DNA from: Lacicoccus alkaliphilus DSM 16010
GTDB taxonomy: Bacteria > Bacillota > Bacilli > Staphylococcales > Salinicoccaceae
Assembly: GCF_900142805.1 (NCBI RefSeq)
Contig: NZ_FRCF01000002.1
Location: 434,001 to 498,000, forward strand
Direction of reading: 5' to 3'
Length of the DNA stretch: 64,000 bases
In this document: piece by piece, positions 19,039-30,846 of the stretch
Layout of the letters: each line of letters starts with the position of its first letter
Numbering within the stretch: position 1 is the first letter of the stretch
Program-made: the position numbers and the translations under genes
Notes under the pieces: model-generated
The model's database searches: none
Seen by the model: the letters and a program-made list of their open reading frames with translations, nothing else
Told to the model about the DNA's origin: nothing

Positions 19039-19704
19039 TTAATACTCTGAATCGGATGTGCCACCGCTTACAATTTCGATGCCGCTTGAAGCACCGATCC
19101 GGGTCGCACCGCTCTCAATCATGTTGAGGGCATCTTCAGCAGACTTGACGCCACCGCTTGCCTTGACACCCATTTCCTCTCCAACTGTCATGCGCATCAG
19201 GGCCACATCCTCCACTTTTGCACCTCCCCCGTTGAATCCTGTCGAAGTCTTGACGAAGTCGGCACCTGCTTTTTTGGCAAGCTCGCTGGCCTTGACGATG
19301 TCATCACTGTCGAGCAGGCTGCTTTCGATGATGACTTTCACCAGGGCAGAAGTCCCTGCTGCATCACATACGGCTTTTATATCATTATATACAAGGTCAT
19401 GGTTTCCGGATTTCAAAGCCCCGATGTTGATCACCATATCCACTTCGTCGGCACCATTCTGGATGGCATTCATCGTTTCAAAAGCCTTCACTTCAGAAGT
19501 GGAGGCGCCGAGGGGGAAACCGATCACCGTGCACACTTTGACATCACTGTCCGTTAAAATCTCCGATGCCATCTGCACCCATGCCGGATTGATGCATACA
19601 CTGAAAAAATCATGTTCCATCGCTTCCTGGCAGAGTTCAAAAATTTCATCCTGCGTCACCACAGGTTTTAATAATGTATGGTCTATATATTTCGACAATT
19701 TCAT
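19039..19704 (-). CDS. deoC: Deoxyribose-phosphate aldolase
   Basis: Cleaves 2-deoxyribose-5-phosphate to glyceraldehyde-3-phosphate and acetaldehyde in deoxynucleoside catabolism. TIM-barrel class I aldolase of 221 residues. HTLLKP near residue 9, [10 protein letters not shown] near 58, the Schiff-base Lys in [15 protein letters not shown] (about 122 and 152) and KASGGVK near 182 are present. The ATG follows GGAGG. It lies 45 bases after mtaB; its stop codon overlaps the region just before the rpsU promoter. Confidence 0.95.
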   Translation of the reverse strand: MKLSKYIDHTLLKPVVTQDEIFELCQEAMEHDFFSVCINPAWVQMASEILTDSDVKVCTVIGFPLGASTSEVKAFETMNAIQNGADEVDMVINIGALKSGNHDLVYNDIKAVCDAAGTSALVKVIIESSLLDSDDIVKASELAKKAGADFVKTSTGFNGGGAKVEDVALMRMTVGEEMGVKASGGVKSAEDALNMIESGATRIGASSGIEIVSGGTSDSEY

Positions 19705-19749
19705 AGCTTTGCCTCCAGTAATTATTTGTGCACTTTCCGGATGTAGACT

Positions 19750-21108
19750 TTAAATCATGCGCTCAATATAAGCATAATTTTTCACCATCGGCTTTTCCAG
19801 CACTTTGACGACTTCTCCGTGACTCAGTGGATACCCCGCTTCGGTCACTTTCACTTTTATGAGTTCCCCTACCAGGGTCTCATCAGCATCGATGGCAACT
19901 TTCATATAATTATCGGCGTGACCGACCAGTTTGCCATCCTTGATTTCTTCCGGGATGATTTCAAGTACATCATCTTTGAACCCTTCTGCATATTCCAAGG
20001 CAAGGCGGTCTGACAGGTCGATCAGCTGCCTGACTCTTTCATTTTTGGTGTCATTATCTATCTGATCAGTCATCCTTGCAGCCGGAGTCCCGGTCCGGAT
20101 GGAATAAGGGAACACATGCAGTTCCGAGAAATGGTGTCTATTGATGAAGTCATAGGTTTCCTGGAACTCCTCTTCAGTTTCTCCCGGGAATCCGACGATG
20201 ACATCACTTGTAATGGCCACATTCGGCATGATTTCCTTTAATTTCAAAATACGGGATTCAAAGAATTCCATCGTGTATTTCCTTCTCATACGTTTTAAAA
20301 CCGTATCACTTGCCGACTGGATAGGTACATGCAGATGCCTGACGATCTTATTGGAGTCCCTGATGACATCGATGACTTCGTCGGTCAGCTGACTGGCTTC
20401 AATGCTTGAAATCCTCAGACGGTTCAGTCCGTTCACTTCCTCCAGGTCACGCAGGAGCTGAGCCAGGTTGTAATCCTTGAGGTCTTCCCCGTAGCCGCCG
20501 GTGTGGATGCCTGTAAGGACGATTTCCTTATATCCTTGCTCCACAAGGTTCTGTGCCTGCTCGATGACTTTTTCAGGGTCCCTGGAACGCATCAGCCCAC
20601 GGGCCCACGGTATGATGCAGAAGGTACAGAAGTTGTTGCATCCTTCCTGTATCTTCAAAGTTGCCCGTGTACGGTCGGTGAAGTATGGCACATCCATTTC
20701 CTCATATGTACGCTTCTTCATTATATTTTTGACGCCGTTGATCGGCTGCCGCTCCCGGTGGTACTGGTTGACATAACCGAGCAGTTTGTCACGGTCTTCA
20801 GTGCCGATGATGATGTCGACACCCGCTATATCCATTATCTCTTTAGGAGAAGTCTGTGCATAACAGCCTGTCACGGCGATGACCGCGTCCGGGTTTTTAC
20901 GGATGGCACGGCGGATGACCTGTCGGCTCTTCTTATCACCCGTGTTGGTCACAGTGCATGTATTGATCACATAAACATCGGCGTTCTGTTCAAGATCTAT
21001 CCGTTCATATCCATCATCTTTGAATATCTGCCACATCGCTTCTGTTTCATAGTGGTTCACTTTACAGCCGAGTGTGTGGAAAGCAATTGTCTTTTCATTC
21101 ATAACCAT
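19750..21108 (-). CDS. mtaB: tRNA t6A37 methylthiotransferase MtaB
   Basis: Radical-SAM methylthiotransferase converting t6A37 to ms2t6A37 in ANN-decoding tRNAs. N-terminal UPF0004 domain starts FHTLGCKVNHYE with cluster Cys residues, the radical-SAM CNNFCTFCIIPWARG (CxxxCxxC) is near residue 150, and a TRAM domain closes the protein. The frame extends to 21180, but the first 24 residues are hydrophobic and A/T-derived; I start at ATG 21108, with ATG 21102 the alternative. About 452 residues fits YqeV. Confidence 0.93.
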   Translation of the reverse strand: MVMNEKTIAFHTLGCKVNHYETEAMWQIFKDDGYERIDLEQNADVYVINTCTVTNTGDKKSRQVIRRAIRKNPDAVIAVTGCYAQTSPKEIMDIAGVDIIIGTEDRDKLLGYVNQYHRERQPINGVKNIMKKRTYEEMDVPYFTDRTRATLKIQEGCNNFCTFCIIPWARGLMRSRDPEKVIEQAQNLVEQGYKEIVLTGIHTGGYGEDLKDYNLAQLLRDLEEVNGLNRLRISSIEASQLTDEVIDVIRDSNKIVRHLHVPIQSASDTVLKRMRRKYTMEFFESRILKLKEIMPNVAITSDVIVGFPGETEEEFQETYDFINRHHFSELHVFPYSIRTGTPAARMTDQIDNDTKNERVRQLIDLSDRLALEYAEGFKDDVLEIIPEEIKDGKLVGHADNYMKVAIDADETLVGELIKVKVTEAGYPLSHGEVVKVLEKPMVKNYAYIERMI

Positions 21109-21181
21109 CAAATCTTTCTTAAAAAATATTATGATAACTTTACATATAATAGCATAATATAAAAAGTCATTCAATTGCACA

Positions 21182-21907
21182 TCATTCGTGAAGGCTGCTT
21201 ACAGCGGCCAGGAAGTAAAGGGGCGCCGTTTCCGCACGGAGGATCCTCGGACCGAGTGAGAGCGGTGTGAAAGAAGCATCCGCTTCAACCTCGTCCTCCG
21301 TCAGGCCGCCCTCGGGACCGAATATGAAGGCGATCTTCTTGCCGGTTTCGACGCCTCCAAGATTTTTGAATGACACCGCTTTCTGACCTGCATAACCTTC
21401 GAACGCGATGAATGCAGAATCGTAATCTGAAAAATCCACATTCTTCAACCTGCCTTCGAAGTGTATTTCAGGAATGGAAAAGCGTCTGCTCTGTTCACTC
21501 GCTTCCCTGATCACTTTCTGAAAGCGTGCCAGGCGTTTTCCCCTTTTTTTATCATCCAGCTTCACTATACTTCTGTCCGCCTCATAAATGATGAACCGGA
21601 CGGCCCCGAGTTCCGTCGATTTCTGAAGCATCCATTCGAATTTCTCACCCTTCAGCAAAGGGCATATTATTGTCGTGCCGACCGGCGATTCCGTATTTGA
21701 ATCCAAAACCTGCTCAGTCAGAAAAGCCACTTTCCTGCCTTCGATGCCTGTAATCCTGCATACAAACCCCGTTGTTGTACCGTCGATCATCTCAAATGCA
21801 TCATCAACACGAAAACGCATCACATTGATCATATGATGCGTATCTTCATTATCTATTTCATATTTTTCATTTAAGTTTAATGTTTCAGACATAAAATATC
21901 TCTGCAT
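21182..21907 (-). CDS. rsmE: 16S rRNA (uracil(1498)-N(3))-methyltransferase
   Basis: SPOUT-class methyltransferase modifying U1498 in the 30S decoding centre. 241 residues with an N-terminal PUA-like part (MQRYF start, THHMINVMR near residue 24) and the C-terminal knot with FIFGPEGGLTEDE (about 193-205) and LGPRILRAETA (about 217-227), which are diagnostic. Operon with prmA upstream (7-base gap) and mtaB downstream, as in Bacillus. Confidence 0.95.
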   Translation of the reverse strand: MQRYFMSETLNLNEKYEIDNEDTHHMINVMRFRVDDAFEMIDGTTTGFVCRITGIEGRKVAFLTEQVLDSNTESPVGTTIICPLLKGEKFEWMLQKSTELGAVRFIIYEADRSIVKLDDKKRGKRLARFQKVIREASEQSRRFSIPEIHFEGRLKNVDFSDYDSAFIAFEGYAGQKAVSFKNLGGVETGKKIAFIFGPEGGLTEDEVEADASFTPLSLGPRILRAETAPLYFLAAVSSLHE

Positions 21908-21913
21908 GTCCCA

Positions 21914-22846
21914 TCACACCTTTTCAGCCAAAATGCTTACCCAGCCGTTGTCTTCCAGGATTTCCCTGATGCTGAACCCTGCCGTCTTCATCTTCTCCAT
22001 AATACGTTCATGTTTTTCCACAATGATGCCTGAGGCGATGAAATATCCATTCGAATTGAGACGTACGTAAGCATCTTCAATCATTTCTTCGATGACATGT
22101 GCCAGTATATTGGCGATCACCACGTCGTACTTTCCATCTTCTTCCTTCAACAAATCCGCAGTTTCAAGACGAATCGCTTCCTCACAGTCATTGAGGACAA
22201 AATTTTCTTGTGCAACTTTAATGGATAATTCATCAATATCGGTTGCTTTGATTTCGTCCGTCCCCATCAGGTGTGCTGCAATCGACAAAATCCCCGAACC
22301 TGTGCCGACATCGATGATAGAATCGCCCGGTTTCACCGTTTTCTCTATGAAGCGGAGGCACATGCTTGTCGTCGGATGATCCCCCGTCCCGAAAGCCATG
22401 CCCGGGTCCAACTTAATTAGGCGGTCTGCCTCATGATATTTGTAATCTTCCATTTCCCACGAAGGGACGATGACGAATGTGTCAGATACCCGGAAACTGT
22501 GGAAATGTTTCTTCCATTCATTTTCCCAGTCGGCTTCCTCGATCACTTCATGTGTGATGCGGATGTCCTCTTTTGAAGCCAGGTCCGCTTCCCCGATGAA
22601 AGCCTCAATTTCTTGAAGCTTGGCATCCATATTCTGTGTTTCATCGAAGTAGACCAATATTCTGATGTCGGAAGCAGGGTAATCTTTGGGATCCAGTCTG
22701 AATTTCTCATCGAAATCGTCTATCTTCCCCCTCAGGATATCTATGGAGTGTTCGATGGAGACACCTTTGGATACAGTGTTCAAATAAGCTGAAAGTTTTT
22801 CTTCATTTTCTTCTTTAGTATGAATTGCCACTTCATGCCATTTCAT
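21914..22846 (-). CDS. prmA: Ribosomal protein L11 methyltransferase
   Basis: Methylates L11 lysines and the N-terminus. About 310 residues. The N-terminal substrate-recognition domain is followed by a SAM-binding domain with IIDVGTGSGILSI (near residue 175) and NILAHV (about 243). I chose ATG 22846, seven bases after AAAGGAG and two bases after the dnaJ stop; the TTG two codons earlier is less likely. Confidence 0.95.
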   Translation of the reverse strand: MKWHEVAIHTKEENEEKLSAYLNTVSKGVSIEHSIDILRGKIDDFDEKFRLDPKDYPASDIRILVYFDETQNMDAKLQEIEAFIGEADLASKEDIRITHEVIEEADWENEWKKHFHSFRVSDTFVIVPSWEMEDYKYHEADRLIKLDPGMAFGTGDHPTTSMCLRFIEKTVKPGDSIIDVGTGSGILSIAAHLMGTDEIKATDIDELSIKVAQENFVLNDCEEAIRLETADLLKEEDGKYDVVIANILAHVIEEMIEDAYVRLNSNGYFIASGIIVEKHERIMEKMKTAGFSIREILEDNGWVSILAEKV

Positions 22847-22848
22847 CT

Positions 22849-23973
22849 TCAATCTCCTTTAAAGAAGCGTTTTGTACGGTCGAAGATATTCTCCTGTTGT
22901 TCTTCGATGACCTCCCCGCCTTCTTCAGCAAGGTCCCTGAAAATTTCAACTTCCCTGTTGGAAAGTTTCGTCGGCGTCACCACTTTGACAGTGATGAACT
23001 GGTCACCATAGCCGTAACCATGGACATTTTTCACACCTTTTTCTTTAAGGCGGAAACGTTTGCCTGTCTGCGTGCCTGCCGGTATCGTCAGGACGACTTC
23101 AGAACTGATGGTCGGCACTTTCACTTCATCACCGAGTGCAGCCTGTGCGAATGAAATCGGCAGTTCATAATGGATATCATCGCCATCGCGCGTGAATCTG
23201 GAATCCGGCCTTACACGGAAGACGATATACAGATCACCCGACGGTCCGCCGTTGATTCCCGGCTCACCTTTGCCGTGCACACGGATCTGCTGTCCATTGT
23301 CCACACCTTCCGGTACAGTGACTTCGATCTCCACATCTTTAGTAACCGTCCCTGCACCTTTACAATTGTTGCAAGGGTCTTTGATCTCCTGTCCTGTGCC
23401 CTGACATGTCGGACATGTGCGTTCTGTCTGTATACGTCCAAAAGGTGTATTCTGCTCAACTGCTACACGTCCGGCACCGCTGCACATGCTGCAGGTGGTT
23501 TTGGAGGTGCCCGGCTTTGCACCATTGCCGTCGCACACGTCACAGGAGACCTCTTTTTTGATGGTGATCGTTTTGGTCACTCCAAAGACGGCTTCTTCAA
23601 AATCGATGGTCATCGTATATTGAAGGTCATCACCTTTTCTCGGGGCATTTGGGTCGGCCTGCCGTCCCCCGCCGAAGAATGAACTGAAAATATCTTCGAA
23701 GCCGCCGAAACCGCCTGAACTCTGGAAGCCGCCACCGCCGCCGAACTGGGATTTCATCCCTTCATGTCCGAAACGGTCATACTGGGCACGCTTATCTTCA
23801 TCCGAGAGGACTTCATATGCCTCTGCAACCTCTTTGAACTTTTCATCAGAACCTTCGTCCTGATTTATGTCCGGGTGATATTTTTTTGATAATTTTCGAT
23901 ATGCTTTTTTGATTTCATCCTTCGATGCATTCTTCTCCACACCAAGGATTTCATAATAGTCTCTTTTAGCCAT
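22849..23973 (-). CDS. dnaJ: Chaperone protein DnaJ
   Basis: Type I Hsp40 that stimulates DnaK ATPase. 374 residues: J domain with KYHPD (about 32-36), Gly/Phe-rich linker (about 75-105), four CxxCxGxG-type zinc repeats (starting CDVCDGNG near 144), and two substrate-binding barrels. All motifs are complete. It is downstream of dnaK but separated from it by a strong terminator (24010-24047). Confidence 0.97.
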   Translation of the reverse strand: MAKRDYYEILGVEKNASKDEIKKAYRKLSKKYHPDINQDEGSDEKFKEVAEAYEVLSDEDKRAQYDRFGHEGMKSQFGGGGGFQSSGGFGGFEDIFSSFFGGGRQADPNAPRKGDDLQYTMTIDFEEAVFGVTKTITIKKEVSCDVCDGNGAKPGTSKTTCSMCSGAGRVAVEQNTPFGRIQTERTCPTCQGTGQEIKDPCNNCKGAGTVTKDVEIEVTVPEGVDNGQQIRVHGKGEPGINGGPSGDLYIVFRVRPDSRFTRDGDDIHYELPISFAQAALGDEVKVPTISSEVVLTIPAGTQTGKRFRLKEKGVKNVHGYGYGDQFITVKVVTPTKLSNREVEIFRDLAEEGGEVIEEQQENIFDRTKRFFKGD

Positions 23974-24009
23974 CCGAATCTCCCTCCAACTTCCAAATCA
24001 TAACATTTA

Positions 24010-24047
24010 AAAAAGTCAAAGCCAAATGCATTGGCTTTGACTTTTTG
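24010..24047 (-). terminator. Terminator between dnaK and dnaJ
   Basis: Minus-strand AAAAAGTCAAAGCCAA pairs perfectly with TTGGCTTTGACTTTTT around a five-base loop, ending in six T. This is a typical strong intrinsic terminator, so dnaJ-prmA-rsmE-mtaB should be expressed by read-through or from a separate promoter. Confidence 0.93.
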
Positions 24048-24054
24048 TTAATAA

Positions 24055-25917
<1,863 letters not shown>

Positions 25918-25948
25918 TTATTGATCTAAAACTGATTGAGAGAACCGG

Positions 25949-26623
25949 TTATTCGCTGACTTTAACCATAGAAGCCCGAATGACACGATCTTTTAACTGA
26001 TATCCTTTTTGAAATTCTTCAATGACGATACCCGAGTCTTCTGATGATGATTCAGTCATGACTGCCTGATGGAAGTTAGGGTCGAATTCCTTGCCTTTCG
26101 CTTCAATGACAGTGATGTCATGTTTGGAGAAAATATTGAGGAAATCATTGTACACCATTTCAACACCCTTTTTCAGTGATGCGAAGGATTCATTGTCCCC
26201 TTCGATTTCCATCGCTCTTTCCAGGTTGTCCAGTACCGGAAGCAGATTCTCCGCGAACTTCTGGTCTTTATATTTATTGTTCAGGTCGATTTCCTGCTTA
26301 TTGCGGCGTTTGAAGTTTTCAAATTCGGCGTAGAGTTTAAAATACTTATCTTCGTATTTTTTTGCTTCTTCTTTCAATTTTTCCAACTCCTGCTGAGTTT
26401 CATCGATTTCGTCCGCTGTTTCCTCGGAAACAGCGCTGCTTTCCTCGAACGATTCACTTTCAGCAGTTTCCTCCACCTCTTCAGAAGCGCTTTCTTCTTG
26501 AGTGGGGTCTTCGTTGATTCTTTGTTCTTTTTCATCTGTCGAATCTTCCTCGACATTTTGCTTCAAGACGTTTTCTTCTGTCAAATCATCTTTGACTTTT
26601 TGATTTTTTTCGTTATCGAACAA
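25949..26623 (-). CDS. grpE: Nucleotide exchange factor GrpE
   Basis: Releases ADP from DnaK. 224 residues with a very acidic N-terminal 85 residues (Glu/Ser/Asp-rich), a long helix (FKLYAEFENFKRRNKQE in part: YAEFENFKRR) and the C-terminal beta domain with PNFHQAVMT and GYQLKDRVIR-type segments. I chose the TTG at 26623: the AAGGAAGTG site is six bases upstream and it lies one base after the hrcA stop. The frame further upstream (to 26662) would sit inside hrcA. Confidence 0.93.
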   Translation of the reverse strand: MFDNEKNQKVKDDLTEENVLKQNVEEDSTDEKEQRINEDPTQEESASEEVEETAESESFEESSAVSEETADEIDETQQELEKLKEEAKKYEDKYFKLYAEFENFKRRNKQEIDLNNKYKDQKFAENLLPVLDNLERAMEIEGDNESFASLKKGVEMVYNDFLNIFSKHDITVIEAKGKEFDPNFHQAVMTESSSEDSGIVIEEFQKGYQLKDRVIRASMVKVSE

Positions 26624-26624
26624 A

Positions 26625-27611
26625 TTATTCACTTCCTTTTGTGCTCTGATTATTAATCGCATGCAATAATCTTATGACTTTCTTATAGCCCATCATTTCA
26701 GGTCCGATGATCATAAGATTCCCATCAAAACCGGCTAACTTGAAGTTTGTTGTGATGATTGAGATCGAATGATAGTCTTCAGGCAATTCGTCCCCCAAAT
26801 ATATATCAACTCCATCATTTTCAGTGATATCAATGATTTTGTCCAGCTGATCGGCCTCCAGATCATCATACAATGCCCGCAGGGTGTCTGTATTTTCGCT
26901 GATCTGCTGTATCAGGTGATTGAAGCCGGAATAGCCGCTGAATTTCCTCGGTTGATCAAGGTCCGCCCTGATGCTGTCAGCCACGCTGTTGATTGTATAT
27001 TCAAGCGCAGTGTCCTTCAATGAAGTTCTGAGCAGATCAGACAGTTCCTGTAACGGTGTATCGACGACTGTCTGATTGAAGTAGTTGGTGAGTATCTTCA
27101 AAGTCTCAAGTGATACGCTGTAATCCATCCTGACGGGGATCTCCTTGATATCACCGGACTCCAGGACTATGATGACAAGCAGGATCCCTTCATTCAGCGG
27201 AGTGAAATAAACACCCTTGACTGTTTCATCTTTACCAGTAAAGGAGACTCCAGTCAAATGATTGGTCAGCGCACTGATTTTTGCAGCAGTGCCCCTCGAC
27301 AGATCTTCAGGATTATGATGATTGTTCACATTCAGAGGGACCGGTTCTGTATAGGATTCATGATCCAGTTTTTCGCTTAATTTTCCAATATAAAATTTGA
27401 GTGCTTCTCTGGAAGGCATTCTGCCTGCAGATGTGTGTGGTTTTGTCAAAAAGCCCGATGCTTCAAGCTTGACCATTTCGTTTCTAACCGTAGCACTGGA
27501 AATATCAAGTCGATATTTTTGAATAATCTGTTTCGAACTAACGGGAACCATGGCGGCCAGAAATTCATCCACAATCAAAAATAAGATGAGCTCTTGCCTT
27601 TTAGTAAGCAT
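26625..27611 (-). CDS. hrcA: Heat-inducible transcription repressor HrcA
   Basis: Represses class I heat-shock operons by binding CIRCE; needs GroEL to stay active. 328 residues with an N-terminal winged helix (KQIIQKYRLDISSATVRNEM in part: DISSATVRNEM, about residues 36-46) and the SAGRMPSREALKFY motif near residue 67. ATG 27611 follows AGAGGTG at the proper distance. First gene of hrcA-grpE-dnaK. Confidence 0.96.
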   Translation of the reverse strand: MLTKRQELILFLIVDEFLAAMVPVSSKQIIQKYRLDISSATVRNEMVKLEASGFLTKPHTSAGRMPSREALKFYIGKLSEKLDHESYTEPVPLNVNNHHNPEDLSRGTAAKISALTNHLTGVSFTGKDETVKGVYFTPLNEGILLVIIVLESGDIKEIPVRMDYSVSLETLKILTNYFNQTVVDTPLQELSDLLRTSLKDTALEYTINSVADSIRADLDQPRKFSGYSGFNHLIQQISENTDTLRALYDDLEADQLDKIIDITENDGVDIYLGDELPEDYHSISIITTNFKLAGFDGNLMIIGPEMMGYKKVIRLLHAINNQSTKGSE

Positions 27612-27624
27612 TGACTTCACCTCT

Positions 27625-27651
27625 TTAGCACTCTATAACATCGAGTGCTAA
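27625..27651 (-). promoter_or_regulatory. CIRCE operator (HrcA binding site)
   Basis: TTAGCACTC at 27625-27633 and GAGTGCTAA at 27643-27651 form a perfect 9-base inverted repeat with a 9-base spacer, the exact CIRCE consensus. It lies 13 bases upstream of the hrcA start, so the operon is auto-repressed. No CIRCE is seen before dnaJ. Confidence 0.98.
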
Positions 27652-27655
27652 ATAT

Positions 27656-27684
27656 AACTTATCAAATTGGTCAAAGTATGTCAA
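27656..27684 (-). promoter_or_regulatory. Candidate hrcA operon promoter
   Basis: Minus-strand TTGACA (27679-27684), 17-base spacer, TAAGTT (27656-27661). The -35 is perfect but the -10 is weak. The predicted start falls in the CIRCE element, as expected for HrcA-regulated promoters. Confidence 0.6.
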
Positions 27685-27699
27685 TCAATTGTACTCATT

Positions 27700-28818
27700 T
27701 TATGAGGACTTTAAAAATCTCATGAACACCTCATTACCGACCATCCTGCCGGAATCGGTCAAAGCGATATTGAGACCGTCGTCCCAGATCCATCGCTTCT
27801 CTTTCAAAGAGGTCAATTCCTCTTTATAATACTCATCCAGGCATACTCCATATTTCATCCTGAACCTCTCTTTGGAAACACCTTCGGTCATTCTGAGGCC
27901 GAGGAACATCTCTTCTTCAATCATTTCAGTTTCGGACAGGCGTAAAGTTTCTTTGACAGCTGAATCATTCTCATTAATCGCTTTGATGTAGTGCGGCACA
28001 GGCTTTACATTATAGTAACGTTCATTATTGATGTATCCGTGGGCACCCGCCCCCACACCGTAATAATTATCATTATGCCAATATGTTTTGTTGTGGGCAG
28101 ACTCATATTCTTTTACGGAAAAATTGGAAATTTCGTATTGAGGGTAACCGAGATTCTGCAGGCCGTCCATCACCCGGATATACTTTTCAGCTTCTTTGTT
28201 GTCGTCATCAATTTTCATTCTGCCTTTTCTTATTTCATTATAGAAGACTGTATGCGGCTCTATTATCAGCGAATACCAGGAAATATGCCTGGGCTTCAAT
28301 TCCTCCACATACTTGAGGCTGGTGTCGATATCATCAAACGTCTCACCCGGCAGATTATACATGAGATCCATGGAATAATTGTTGAGGCCGATTTTTTCCA
28401 GATGATCGATGCTTCTGAAAATATCATTGAAGTCATGGCTCCTGTTCAGCACTTTCAATATATCATCGTTAAAAGTCTGTACGCCGAGGCTCACCCTGTT
28501 GACGCCGTAGTACTTGAGAAGATCGAGTTTCGCCGTCGTCACCTCATCCGGGTTCGCCTCGAATGTATACTCCCCGGAGACTGTGAAATTTTCAGAAATG
28601 AATGACAGCAGATGTTCGAGCTGCTTTACGCTCAGCGCGGTAGGCGTGCCTCCTCCCACATAAATTGTTTCAAAGTCCCTATGCTCAAGCGTCTTCATTT
28701 CCTTGATCAATGCTTCTATATAATCGTCGACCGGCTGATTTTTAATCAGCACCTTCGTAAAGTCGCAATAAGTGCATATACGGTTGCAGAATGGAATATG
28801 AATATACAAGCTTTTCAT
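27700..28818 (-). CDS. hemW: Heme chaperone HemW (radical SAM)
   Basis: Radical-SAM protein related to HemN that binds and delivers heme; it lacks coproporphyrinogen oxidase activity in characterised members. 372 residues. The CNRICTYCDF motif (CxxxCxxC, near residue 10) and YVGGGTPTAL near residue 55 are present, with the C-terminal HemN domain. I chose ATG 28818 with AGGA upstream. It is downstream of lepA, as in Bacillus. Confidence 0.9.
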   Translation of the reverse strand: MKSLYIHIPFCNRICTYCDFTKVLIKNQPVDDYIEALIKEMKTLEHRDFETIYVGGGTPTALSVKQLEHLLSFISENFTVSGEYTFEANPDEVTTAKLDLLKYYGVNRVSLGVQTFNDDILKVLNRSHDFNDIFRSIDHLEKIGLNNYSMDLMYNLPGETFDDIDTSLKYVEELKPRHISWYSLIIEPHTVFYNEIRKGRMKIDDDNKEAEKYIRVMDGLQNLGYPQYEISNFSVKEYESAHNKTYWHNDNYYGVGAGAHGYINNERYYNVKPVPHYIKAINENDSAVKETLRLSETEMIEEEMFLGLRMTEGVSKERFRMKYGVCLDEYYKEELTSLKEKRWIWDDGLNIALTDSGRMVGNEVFMRFLKSS

Positions 28819-28840
28819 TTTCACACGTCCTAACAAAATT

Positions 28841-28863
28841 AAAAGCCACAATATGTGGCTTCT
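28841..28863 (-). terminator. Terminator/attenuator between lepA and hemW
   Basis: Minus-strand AGCCACA pairs with TGTGGCT around a short AT loop, followed by TTTAATTTTG. The T-run is imperfect, so partial read-through into hemW is likely. Confidence 0.65.
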
Positions 28864-30687
28864 TTAATCATCATCCATCTTCAATACTGACAGGAATGCC
28901 TCCTGCGGAATTTCCACAGAACCGACGGATTTCATTTTCTTTTTACCTTCTTTTTGTTTCTCGAGCAACTTGCGTTTACGGCTGATGTCCCCGCCGTAAC
29001 ATTTGCTGAGTACATTTTTACCCATGGATTTGATATTGGTCCTCGATATGATCTTCTGGCCGATTGCCGCCTGGATGGGTACTTCGAACTGCTGTCTCGG
29101 TATGAGGGTCTTCAGCTTCTCCACGATATGCTTGCCGCGTTCATACGCAAAGTCCCGGTGAACGATCACACTGAGCGCATCCACTTTTTCATTGTTCAAT
29201 AAAATGTCCATCTTGACCAGGTTGCTCTCCTTGTAGCCGATGATGTCATAGTCGAAGGATGCATAACCTTTCGTATTGGACTTGAGCATGTCGAAGAAAT
29301 CGAAAACGATTTCCGAAAGTGGAATTTCATAAATGATGTTGACACGGATATCATCCAGATAATCCATAGTGATGAAGTTCCCGCGTTTCCTCTGACAGAG
29401 CTCCATCACTGCCCCGACATAGTCATTCGGAACCATGATCTGTGCCTTGACATAAGGTTCTTCGATCGTGTCGATTTTTTGGGGATCGGGCATCTGGGCA
29501 GGATTGTCCACCTTCATCACGGAGCCGTCCGTCATGGCGACTTCATAAATCACTGAAGGTGCGGTTGCGATGAGATCGATGCCGAATTCGCGTTCAATCC
29601 TTTCCTGAATGATCTCCATATGAAGAAGACCCAAAAAACCTGTCCTGAATCCGAAGCCGAGGGCCTGGGAAGTTTCAGGTTCGTACTGGAGGGAGGAGTC
29701 ATTCAGCTCGAGCTTTTCAAAAGCCTCCCTCAAATCATTGTATTGGTTCGAGTCTATCGGATACATGCCGCAGAAGACCATTGGATTCATCTTCTTATAT
29801 CCTTCAAGGGCTTCAGTCGCCGGGTTGTCGGCATGCGTGATGGTATCCCCCACACGTGAGTCTCCGACATTTTTGATGGAAGCGACGAGGTAGCCCACAT
29901 CACCGACCGAAAGTTCTGCAACCGGCATCGGGGCAGGAGTGTTGATGCCGACTTCCGCGACCTCGAATGTTTTGCCGGTCGCCATCATCTTTATCTTATC
30001 ACCGGGCTTTACGACTCCTTCCTTGACCCTGATTGAAGAGATCACGCCTTTATACGGATCATAGATGGAGTCGAATATCAGTGCTTTCAAAGGGGCGCCC
30101 ACATCCCCCTCCGGCGGCGGTACCATTTCGACGATCGCCTCCAAAATTTCTTCGATCCCGATATTCGATTTGGCCGAGGCATGGATTGCAAGCTCTTTTT
30201 CAAGACCGATCACATCTTCTATTTCCTGGGCAACACGGTCCGGCTCCGCTGCAGGCAGATCAATTTTATTGATCACAGGCAGCATTTCCAATTCGTTATC
30301 CAGGGCAAGATAAACATTTGCGAGCGTCTGGGCTTCGATGCCCTGCGCGGCATCCACCACGAGGACCGCCCCTTCGCATGCTGCCAGGGAGCGCGAGACT
30401 TCATATGTGAAATCGACGTGTCCCGGGGTGTCGATCAGATGAAATATGTAATCTTCACCATCTTTTGCCGTGTACTTCAATTGTACCGCGTTCAATTTGA
30501 TTGTGATTCCGCGTTCCCGTTCCAAGTCCATTGAATCCAGCAGCTGATGTTTCATATCCCGGTCGGCTACGGATTTGGTGTTTTCCAATATACGGTCAGC
30601 CAAAGTCGACTTACCGTGATCTATATGGGCAATGATTGAAAAGTTTCTGATTTTCTTCTGCCTTGCAATGCGTTCTTTATCTGTCAT
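28864..30687 (-). CDS. lepA: Elongation factor 4 (LepA)
   Basis: Ribosome-bound GTPase (back-translocase/assembly factor). 607 residues. G1 AHIDHGKST (about 20-28), G2 around RERGITIK (about 59), G3 DTPGHVDF (about 86), G4 NKIDLP (about 140); the unique C-terminal domain ends with the basic [25 protein letters not shown] region (split: [19 protein letters not shown]). All are complete. It has its own consensus promoter. Confidence 0.97.
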   Translation of the reverse strand: MTDKERIARQKKIRNFSIIAHIDHGKSTLADRILENTKSVADRDMKHQLLDSMDLERERGITIKLNAVQLKYTAKDGEDYIFHLIDTPGHVDFTYEVSRSLAACEGAVLVVDAAQGIEAQTLANVYLALDNELEMLPVINKIDLPAAEPDRVAQEIEDVIGLEKELAIHASAKSNIGIEEILEAIVEMVPPPEGDVGAPLKALIFDSIYDPYKGVISSIRVKEGVVKPGDKIKMMATGKTFEVAEVGINTPAPMPVAELSVGDVGYLVASIKNVGDSRVGDTITHADNPATEALEGYKKMNPMVFCGMYPIDSNQYNDLREAFEKLELNDSSLQYEPETSQALGFGFRTGFLGLLHMEIIQERIEREFGIDLIATAPSVIYEVAMTDGSVMKVDNPAQMPDPQKIDTIEEPYVKAQIMVPNDYVGAVMELCQRKRGNFITMDYLDDIRVNIIYEIPLSEIVFDFFDMLKSNTKGYASFDYDIIGYKESNLVKMDILLNNEKVDALSVIVHRDFAYERGKHIVEKLKTLIPRQQFEVPIQAAIGQKIISRTNIKSMGKNVLSKCYGGDISRKRKLLEKQKEGKKKMKSVGSVEIPQEAFLSVLKMDDD

Positions 30688-30721
30688 TAATACCCAACTT
30701 TCTGTTCAATCGAATGTCAAT

Positions 30722-30750
30722 ATTATATCAGTGATCTGTATTTTCTTCAA
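30722..30750 (-). promoter_or_regulatory. Promoter of lepA
   Basis: Minus-strand TTGAAG (30745-30750), 17-base spacer, TATAAT (30722-30727). It is divergent from the rpsT promoter 19 bases away. Confidence 0.82.
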
Positions 30751-30768
30751 TTCATTTCGGCTTGCTTA

Positions 30769-30797
30769 TTGCATCTTGCACGGTTATTTGGTAAAAT
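30769..30797 (+). promoter_or_regulatory. Promoter of rpsT
   Basis: TTGCAT (30769-30774), 17-base spacer, TAAAAT (30792-30797); a start near 30804 would leave a leader of about 40 bases with a strong GGAGGTG site. Confidence 0.75.
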
Positions 30798-30846
30798 ACT
30801 TCTTGTTGCAATTAAAGTTGTACAACTAAATTGTGGAGGTGACGTT

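Noticed and set aside
23974-24009. Separate CIRCE or consensus promoter for dnaJ
   Set aside because: No TTAGCACTC repeat or -35/-10 pair is present in the short gap after the terminator.
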